Assembly (NCBI GenBank): GCA_023053575.1
Contig: JAKZAP010000017.1
Coordinates: forward strand, 5,277,501-5,341,500
Direction of reading: 5' to 3'
DNA length: 64,000 bases
DNA from: Branchinecta lynchi
Taxonomy: Eukaryota > Arthropoda > Branchiopoda > Anostraca > Branchinectidae
Part shown: piece after piece, positions 57,181-64,000 of the stretch
Layout of the letters: each line of letters starts with the position of its first letter
Position numbering within the stretch: the stretch's first letter is position 1
Translations under genes and position numbers: made by a program
Notes under the pieces: generated by a model
What the model saw: the letters and a program-made list of their open reading frames with translations, nothing else
The model's database searches: none
What the model was told of the DNA's origin: nothing

Positions 57181-58464
57181 GAGTCGACTGGATAAATTGA
57201 GTGCTAACTGAGAATAGTATGATTTTTTCAGTCAACTGGAAATGCAAATCAAACGCAGCTCTGGTGAGCGATAAAATGTTCCATTGAGCAATACTTGACC
57301 GCTTACTGTTGGTTAACCGGTTATCGGTGGAAGCAATGACCGTTTGTTGTCAGTCGTCCAAAGTCAACTTTTAGTGGACAATCTCAATAGATTGGATAAA
57401 TTGAACGCTATCAGTCAACTGAGAATAGCAAACAAAACGGCAAAATGATAACTTAAGTCAACTGGAAATGCGAATTAAACGCAGCTCTGGTGGGCGATAA
57501 TAGGTTCCACTGAGTGTTACTGACCGCTTACTGTAGTTGTGTAGAGACAGCCCCAAAATAGTATTTTAAGCATGGAAAATGCATGGAACGAACTAGTACC
57601 GGACCAGGCAGTCAGGTGAACTGAATGGCGAGACAACAAAAGATTCAACAGGGTCTAGCAGGTCAGTTAAAAAAAACACAGCTAATGAGTTTATGGAAAA
57701 TGCATGGAAAAAGAATGGAACAAACTAATACCGGACAGTCAGTCAGGTGAACTGAACAGTGAGGCGACAAAACATTCAACAGTATCAAGCAGGGCAGTTA
57801 AAAAAAATAGCTAATGAGTTTACCATAGGAACCCAGCAACAAACTGACTAAGCCAGTATCAGAGAGACATGGATCTGTGAAAACTCATGCTTAAATCTAC
57901 CAAAACTGGTCGCAAAGTTGGAAAATTCCAAGAAATCGCATAGACAGACTAGAAATTACATTTCTTTACCAAAACAGTTTTTTCAAAGGCACCCAATGTG
58001 ACACTTGGTAATCCAGTAACAGTGAATCATATATCGTTTGAAAGCCCAGGCTTCACTTTACCTGTTGTAGTTTGCAGAGTAGCAGAATTCTATTAAACAA
58101 CACAGAAAACAAAAAAATAAATTTGTTTGCTTTTTGAGAGCCCTACTCACTGAGAAGTACCAAGCCAATAGCAGAGATGAATACATGTATTGAAAGCCCA
58201 AGCTTCACTCTACCTGTAGTGCTGACACAAGCGCGTAATTCAAGGGACTGACAGAGAACAACAAAGAAAACACTTTTTTACTTTAAAAAAATTGGGAATT
58301 AGATGAGACTGTTGGTCTGAATTTGAGACTGTTGGTCTCGTTTCCGAGACTGGTGGTTCCCGGCGCCATTTTTCTGAGACTGGTGGTCCGAAACAGTGAG
58401 ACTGGTGTGTTCGATTTTCAAAACGGCCGTGAGACTGGTGGACCACATTCCCCACCCTGACATC

Positions 58465-58600
58465 GCTATCAGTTTTAATTGTCGTGAGGGTGACCTTGCA
58501 TTAACACAGCAGTTAACTGAAGCTGTCGAAAAACTGGGTGGCCGAGTTTCAAAAACTGGGTGGCCGAGTTTTAAAAACTGGGTGGTCGAGTTTTAACCAA
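58465..58600 (+). pseudogene. Coding-like tract continued across the foldback insertion
   Basis: The frame from 58465 reads AISFNCREGDLALTQQLTEA then VEKLGGRV. Upstream of the element, after ATTCAG at 52291, DFSSDLNI is in the same frame when one copy of ACATC is removed. It then runs into three 28-bp repeats (AAACTGGGTGGCCGAGTTTC-type). The family is not recognised; LTEAVEKLGG recalls a BRCT start only weakly. Confidence 0.4.
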
Positions 58601-59089
58601 TAGTTGTGTTTTTGCGGTAACCTAGAGTAACTGTTACCCGGTAACTGAGTGCACTCTTGTCGTTTCTTCAGATACCGGGTTACTGATACCCGGTAATTGA
58701 ACCAAAAACAGTTAGCCTAAATTCCTTGATTCTCGGAGTCATGCAGAAATTTTGAGCCAAAAAATCATACCTATAGGTCAAATACATTAGAAACAGCCTC
58801 TTCAGGTAAAAAGCTGATAACCGTGCCAGAGTCGTCCATCAGAATAAACTTGCCCCTTGCAAAGGCAGTTAAGAAGACATATTTTGTTTGTTTGTGTGAT
58901 GAAAAGGATGCAGTTACCAGGTTATTGAATTTCGGTAACCCCGAGCTCGGCAGGGTTACTCCGTTCCAGATACCAGAGTTACTGGGTGACTGATTAAACG
59001 ACAATTCGCCAGGGTAACAGATACCCGGTAACTGCGAAAACAACAATTTTTCAGAGTTACAAATACCCGGTTACCGCAAAAAGCAACTA
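58601..59089. mobile_element. MITE related to M-TAGTTG, with ACCCGGTAAC arms
   Basis: Ends TAGTTGTGTTTTTGCGGTAA and TTACCGCAAAAAGCAACTA are inverted. Interior GTTACCCGGTAAC, GATACCGGGTTACTGATACC and their reverses replace the CCACGGT modules of 26463-26838. A sister subfamily, 489 bp. Confidence 0.85.
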
Positions 59090-59156
59090 ATGTTGAGATA
59101 AGTAACTTCAAATTGCAGTTAATTCAGTTTCAGTTCAAATTAAGTATAAAAAACTT

Positions 59157-59228
59157 CTGAATTTTTGTACTTCACTTACCTGAATTTTTGTACTTCACTT
59201 ACCTGAATTTTTGTACTTCACTTACCTG
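59157..59228. repeat. 23-bp direct repeat, three copies
   Basis: TGAATTTTTGTACTTCACTT plus ACC is repeated three times head to tail without visible change. Confidence 0.9.
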
Positions 59229-59241
59229 ACAACAAATCAAA

Positions 59242-59652
59242 TCGGCTGTCCTCCGACAAAACCTAGTATCTACCAAAAAAAAATCGAATTTTAGTTAAGA
59301 GTGGATCCCACCTAATCAGACCACGATGAATTCAGTGGTGAAATCAGAATTTGTCTACGAGGCTTAGTTTCTTAGATCTCACCTAGTATCTACACAAGGT
59401 CTCAACTTTATTTTCGGGCTTTACCTAGTATGTATATACTAGAAATTTGCTTTTTCTCCAAAACCTAGTATCTGACAAACCTACACTCCACCAGCAACAC
59501 AATCACCAGCATCGTTGCTTTATTGTTTACAAAACTACATTAATTTGCTGAATGCATACGAAAAAAAGAAGCAGCTTTAAAAAACAACGTTTTCGCGTTT
59601 TTCTCGGAAGCTACTCAAGTGCAGATACTAGGTTTTGTGGGAGGGCAGCCGA
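59242..59652. mobile_element. MITE with 30-bp arms containing CCTAGTATCT
   Basis: TCGGCTGTCCTCCGACAAAA and TTTTGTGGGAGGGCAGCCGA form inverted ends, continued by CCTAGTATCT/AGATACTAGG. ACCTAGTATCT recurs four times inside. 411 bp; target duplication not clear. Confidence 0.8.
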
Positions 59653-59685
59653 AATATACTTGAGTTTTAAGTCCATGACATGTAC

Positions 59686-60145
59686 TTAAAGCACAACTCT
59701 AACTAGAAATGTTCTTTTCCCTATGAGATGGACTAAAAATTTTTTTTCGAAAATACCCTTACTTTACTCCTGAAACTACTGATTCTTTTGTTAGCGCTTG
59801 TCAATTATATCCAGCCATCCTGCTCTCCGACGCGGCGACTGGGCACAAAAGATCTGAAAACTGAACGTGCCTTGGTTAAAAAGTGGGAAAACTTAATCAA
59901 ATGAGAGAAGTAATAAACAGAAGATTATCACATCCTTATGTGTGGAAGAGTTGTCAGTGGACAATGAAGATTCCGGCAAATTTTTCGTTGGGTGACGGGA
60001 AAACTCGGCAACGCCGAAAAAGCGAAAAAATTTCGTACTTAAGAAAAGAAACAATGGAGAAAGGTGGGAATTTCAGAAGCTTATAATTGCATCTGAGAGC
60101 TAAGTATATTATAAAAGGCAGATTAAGCAAGAGGGGTCCTTTAAG
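59686..60145. mobile_element. MITE family M-TTAAAG, copy 3
   Basis: Ends ACATGTACTTAAAGCACAAC and GGTCCTTTAAGTACATGT are inverted. The interior is co-linear with 27223-27688 (GTTAGCGCTTGTCAATTATA, CTCTCCGACGCGGCGACTGG). Confidence 0.85.
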
Positions 60146-61268
60146 TACATGTACTCAAGTACTAACCGTTTTAAGCACTGCGCATTGAGAGAACACAACA
60201 TTTGCAGCTTTGAACTGAGCTCCCGTCATCTAGTAGAAGGGCGAAATGTTACTTCACAGACTTTAGTTTCATCAGTTTTACAAAGACTATTAGCAACTGG
60301 ATAAATGCTACCAAACAGGCCGGTATCCAGGAATTCATTTTGGGGAGGGGGTGCCTTTCGGGGGGGGGGAGGGGGGGTTGCCTGCGGGTCGCACAAAAAA
60401 GTACAAAAGACATAGATCAGAGGGAAAAGCCTATAAAAATGAGTATTTTTGTATGGGAGGGGGGGGGGGGTCAACCCCCTAACCTCCCTCCCCCCCCCCC
60501 CCCCGGATAAGGCCTTGCCACCAAATATGCACAGGTAAGGTGTACTTAAGTAAAACCTAAGTGGTCTACTTCGCTTTTTTACTTAAGTAGTAATTAAGTA
60601 CTTCCTAACAGCTGTGTCGAAGAAGTTAAAGTTTAACTGCGAAAAGCAAAGCAATTGAAAAGCAAGTATTGTGTTAAGGGTTCTTTTATATTCTCACTAT
60701 TTTATATTTTTCACGACGTTTATTCCAGCAATGTTTTCAACGGATACATCAGCTAAGATTCTTCATAAGCGATATTTCGGCCCTTCTTGGCAAGGGTCCT
60801 CGTCAGGCTTTCAGTCCTCTTGTTCAACTTCGGGGAAAGAAACAAACCTGTAATGTTTCAAACCTGTATGTTTCAAAGTCAGCTTGGGCTCAAAGAATAT
60901 TTATTTTCACGACGTCCTCACAACGCATAAAATCGCTTTCATCAAGCGTAAACAAAGGTAAAAGCGCATAGAGGTACCATAAATCTGAAAGGGAAATTCC
61001 ACTATATCAAAGTCGGTTATTCGTGAATAGTGGAGCCATGAAGTAATGCATTTTCGTCGGGTCTTCGGGTCTCTTGGAGTGCATAAGTGATGGGTAACTA
61101 AATTGTCCTATCTCAGCTCTTTCCAGTAAAACTTAAGTAGCCTACTTCGATTTTTTACTTAAATAGTAATTGAAGTACTTCCTAACAACTGTTTTGATGG
61201 AGTTAAAGAGAATATAGGGTTTCGGCTAACATTGGCGATTAGTAAAGTATCCCTTTTTTCTTTGCTAG
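60146..61268. other. Intron K-L distal part
   Basis: G- and C-homopolymer tracts (60360-60380, 60455-60470, 60486-60504), a shared block TTTTTTACTTAA.TAGTAATT and AAGTACTTCCTAACA at 60575 and 61155, and an R4-like piece CATTTCGGCCCTTCTTGGCA region at 60770-60815. No exon was recognised before 61269. Confidence 0.55.
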
Positions 61269-61421
61269 GACATGCAAAAGAAATCACGCGGAGCAGACAG
61301 TGGGGTGAAGCTGGAGGTGAACGAAAAGGTCCTTGAATCCTGTACTTCCCTGATGCTTTCCGTTCGGGAGCTCATCAGAAAGTCACGTGACCTTCAGGAG
61401 GAAATCGTCGCCAAAGGAAAG
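61269..61421 (+). CDS. Hip1: HIP1-family exon L: start of I/LWEQ (THATCH) actin-binding module
   Basis: The acceptor is TTTGCTAG, phase 0; 51 codons (residues 980-1030) end GGA AAG before GTAAAG. GADSGVKLEVNEKVLESCTS and RDLQEEIVAKGK match human GDTGVKLEVNERILGCCTS and KDLQREIVESGR, one of the most conserved stretches of the family. It is the entry to the I/LWEQ domain, which binds F-actin in talin, HIP1R and Sla2. The remainder (the FYAKNSRWTEGLISA block onward) was not found between 61422 and 64000 and must lie beyond the window. Confidence 0.95.
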
Positions 61422-61662
61422 GTAAAGATTGAAGATTGATATATTAAATAAGATGGGCCTATCTGTGTGGTGTTGACCAAACTTTAGCCGATTATCTACG
61501 GACCGTTTTGTTTTTGTGACGTCCTGAAAGAAATAGGAAAATTCGATTAAATCAATGTTGCAGAATATGTGTTTGTATCTATATATATATTATACTTTAA
61601 CTCCGACCAGTTTTCAGAGAAAAGTTCACAAAATCAGATATTCAAGGAAGAATCTTCAATTT

Positions 61663-61772
61663 TCATTTTCCAGCTTGAGCGGCTTGAGCCTGAAGAGGAC
61701 CCTTGCCAAGAACGGCCGAAATATAGCTCTAATAAAATGTAGTTGACTTACCCGTTTTGCACCGTCAGCTAC
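61663..61772 (-). repeat. Short repeat R4 (minus), partner of 25655-25745
   Basis: TTCCAGCTTGAGCGGCTTGA, CTGAAGAGGACCCTTGCCAA, CGAAATATAGCTCTAATAAA and GTTTTGCACCGTC are the reverse complement of the block at 25655-25745. Confidence 0.8.
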
Positions 61773-62018
61773 ATATACAGCAGAGCGGCCAGAGCAGTAT
61801 CTGACGCGTTTACACTTATAAACTGTTCTAGGGACAATCAGACCGTTCCCGTAGAAAATCGGCTAAAGTTTAGTCAAGACCGTCTGTGTAGAATTTTCAA
61901 TTTACAATTCGGTTTATGGATCCATAATATCTTCTACATGCACAATAGTGCTGGATATGTAATCGCAGTTAAATGACTCAACCAACAGTCATATTAGTGT
62001 AATTACAATTGCAACTCA

Positions 62019-62319
62019 GAGCGTCTTCCACCCTACTTACCATAGTGACTACGCGTAAAGTTACGAATTTTTGCTTCTTGGTGTCAAGGCTGTAACGCAT
62101 TTTTAAATTGTTGGTAAATATCACCCCACGGCAGCTCCACGGGGTAACCTGGCCAATCAAGTAACAGCGATTCGTAGTTACCACACTATGCTACGAGCAT
62201 GGTAAGCGAATAGTTACTATTTCGAGAAGGTTGGAACGATCAGCCTAGTTCCTTTTCGTGAGGTAGCAACGGAATTAGTAACTATTATTTACTGTGGTTA
62301 GAAGGGTGGACCACAGTGT
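62019..62319 (+). mobile_element. MITE family M-GAGCGTG, diverged copy
   Basis: GAGCGTCTTCCACCCTACTT at the left, GGGTGGACCACAGTGT at the right. More decayed than the others; no matching flank was found. Confidence 0.75.
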
Positions 62320-62814
62320 TAAGTTATGTGTATACAACTCACGATTTCGAAGTACAATTTATCAATATCAAGCACGAATTAAAATGACAGGTTAAAAGTA
62401 TCGCGAAAGTAGTTCGTCATAATTGCAATTACAGTAATTCTAAAACAAATTAATAACGATGGACAAAAACAACAAAGGGTTCATCAAAAATCAGTGGCCG
62501 AACTAATTTATATAACTACAACGATATAAAATAAAACTCCCTCAAAGTTTAGAATGAATATAAATAGAAGCACAGCATGAAAAATCTCTGTTGAACTACG
62601 ACTGTAACAAGTTAACGAGGACTCAGGGAGACAAATTACGCAAGAAAGAATGTTATATAATGAAATTCCCCTTTGGATAAGAAACACCCATGTTGCGACA
62701 AAATCTGGTCTTACAGATCCAAACCAGCAGGTAAAAGACAGGCGTGATCGGTTTGCAGCGGGCTTGGACCATATATGCCACAGTTACAACCTTTAATCTT
62801 TATTTAGTAACTTA

Positions 62815-63122
62815 GAGCGTGTTCCACCCTTCTATAACAATAGTTAACTATTACTTACTAATTCCGTACCTCACGAAAAGTTACTAGGCTGACCGTCCCA
62901 ACTTTCTCGAAATAGTAACTAACAGTAACTATTTGCTTACCACGCCTTGGAGCGTATAGTAAGCGTGGTAACTACGCATCTCCGTAACGTGATTGGTCGG
63001 ATTCGCCCGTGGCTTGATATTCTGCTGGAAAATAGAAAAATCATACCAGCCTTATGGGCAAAAAGCCAGAATTCGTGTCGTCAAGCGTAGTAACTACGGT
63101 AAGTAGGGATGGAACACGCTGT
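62815..63122 (-). mobile_element. MITE family M-GAGCGTG, minus copy with TTA duplication
   Basis: Left end GAGCGTGTTCCACCCTTCTA, right end TAAGTAGGGATGGAACACGC then TG; TTA flanks both sides (62812-62814, 63123-63125). In opposite orientation to the copy at 62019. Confidence 0.9.
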
Positions 63123-63125
63123 TAG

Positions 63126-64000
63126 TTGTTGTTTATCTATTTAGCTAATATAGATCTGTTGTTGTTTTCTTCTTCTTTCTTCTTTTCTTTCCTTGGATGA
63201 AGGTAGGTGCGATTAGCTCCTGTAAGACTTGAAAGCCGCAATAGGCACTGTTTATATAAAAAAAAAATCTTAAAGTTCAATGGGCACATCAAACTACCCC
63301 AATCCCACTCTGTAACAACCTAGGAACAATGCTTACCCCCTAGATCAGCAGCTTTTTCAGTTTCCTCTCTGTGATATTTCAAAGTGTAATTATTTGGACC
63401 AGTACATGCCCAATTTACTAGCTTGGACAAAGATATAAGTTATGTTTCTTATAATACTTAGTAGATCTTTATTTTATGCATAAATCCGCTAGTAGAATTC
63501 AGATTTGAACAGATTATTTGTTTTTGAATGATTTTTGTAGCTATGTTATTTTTTATAAGCTTATCGCAAATTCTGGTACATTTTATAAAGCAAGCTAATC
63601 AAGCTTCACAACACTATTCCACAAAGAAAAACTTTTAATTGGCACTTTAAGCCATGGAACTGCTGATGAAAGACAAGAACAATCAGGTAAACTGCATCTG
63701 CGGCTTGACTTTGGTGACGTCTCAAATATATCCTTTATATCAAGCATTGCTGGGAGTTTTTGAATTTCCTGCCACAATATCCCAGCTCCTAAGATTTCGA
63801 TCGCCAAAATGCCAGAGAGGTAAAGACAAGGGATAACAAGAAAACGGCCGATTTTCGTAGCGCCTTCTAAAGGAAGTCGGAAATGTTTATTTGTGAAGCA
63901 TTTAAAACAAAGTAAAGCATTAGAAGTGTCCATTGTGCTATAACCGCTGGTGATCACCTTGGCTTAAATGAGAAACACGGACAAGATTGCAAAACTAGCC
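63126..64000. other. Intron after exon L, nothing recognised
   Basis: AT-rich sequence. I searched for the next I/LWEQ exon (FYAKNSRW-, SHEIAAST- or AASKVKA-like) and did not see it. The 120-codon minus frame at 63595-63957 has no recognisable family signature. Confidence 0.5.

Larger units (their letters stand above)
52319..58459. mobile_element. Large foldback transposon, 6141 bp, with long compound inverted repeats
   Basis: The element begins CAGGGTGGGGAATGTGGTCC and ends with its exact reverse complement. ACATC flanks it on both sides (52314-52318, 58460-58464). Each arm has an outer unique part (ACCAGTCTC-type short repeats, CTCAGTGAGTAGGGCTCT-like, CCATGCATTTTCCATGC) followed by 200-240-bp tandem units with TACAGTAAGCGGTCAAGTAA and TTGACTTTTGACAACC: four on the left (about 53100-53960), fewer on the right (57020-57540). 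The centre holds four tandem units of about 560-590 bp. No transposase frame was found. Confidence 0.92.
7318..61421 (+). other. Hip1: HIP1/HIP1R-family gene, internal part (12 exons, both ends missing)
   Basis: This is the span of the gene visible in the window. Joining the twelve exons gives 3092 nt, which is 2 nt completing a split codon plus 1030 in-frame codons with no stop. All introns start GT and end AG; sizes are about 7.8, 4.0, 2.1, 3.3, 1.6, 3.3, 8.1, 4.3, 3.9, 2.6 and 10.2 kb. Domain order (ANTH, clathrin-box linker, coiled coil, start of I/LWEQ) is that of HIP1, HIP1R and yeast Sla2. In that family the protein binds PIP2 membranes through ANTH, clathrin through the linker and coiled coil, and F-actin through the C-terminal module. 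HIP1 and HIP1R cannot be separated here; many invertebrates have a single orthologue. The coding start and the last roughly 200 residues are not in the window. Confidence 0.93.

Noticed and set aside
62640..62795. Possible LINE C-terminal frame (LYNEIPLWIRNTHVATKSGL)
   Set aside because: Only weakly like a reverse-transcriptase tail; no characteristic motif or tail follows, so it was not annotated.
63595..63957. 120-codon minus frame near the window end
   Set aside because: No known motif; probably chance. Kept only as a comment in the flank entry.

Overview
This window is eukaryotic and almost certainly from an invertebrate animal. It holds one intron-rich, repeat-bloated protein-coding gene with GT-AG introns, many non-LTR retrotransposon tails, tRNA-derived SINEs and several families of short inverted-repeat DNA transposons. 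The phylum cannot be fixed from the sequence.

The only host gene I can support is a homologue of the endocytic adaptor HIP1/HIP1R/Sla2 on the + strand. Twelve internal exons (7318 to 61421) join in frame without a stop and encode 1030 codons. They give, in order, most of an ANTH lipid-binding domain (exons A-D plus the start of E), a short linker with a clathrin-box-like motif (E), a coiled coil of about 500 residues that includes the conserved clathrin light chain-binding block (F-H), a region matching the part of HIP1 before the actin module (I-K), and the first helix of the I/LWEQ (THATCH) actin-binding module (L). The first coding exon(s), the promoter, the rest of the actin-binding domain and the 3' end lie outside the window. 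The protein links PIP2-rich membrane, clathrin and F-actin at coated pits. Every exon boundary was checked for splice sites and phase by reading the sequence.

Layout: 1-7317 is upstream intron or 5' flank with repeats and decayed LINE pieces, and a hAT-like element ends 32 bp before the exon A acceptor. 7518-21704 (ANTH introns) holds a nested SPIN-like hAT, a large compound tandem repeat with a clean hAT MITE inside it, and LINE 3' ends. 21839-30509 holds several MITEs and a 540-bp tandem duplication. 30803-38885 begins with an array of 138-bp units placed directly at a splice donor, followed by LINE and SINE debris. 39844-50845 holds MITE clusters and antisense and sense LINE reverse-transcriptase remnants. 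51112-61268 (a 10.2-kb intron) is dominated by a 6.1-kb foldback element with long compound inverted repeats. 61422-64000 is intron with two MITEs.

Most of the novelty is in the mobile DNA: the foldback element, the 138-bp array with a four-unit higher-order period, several MITE families whose target-site duplications can be read directly, and a subrepeat-bearing 1-kb family present four times. No prokaryotic, viral, CRISPR or secondary-metabolite system was seen.
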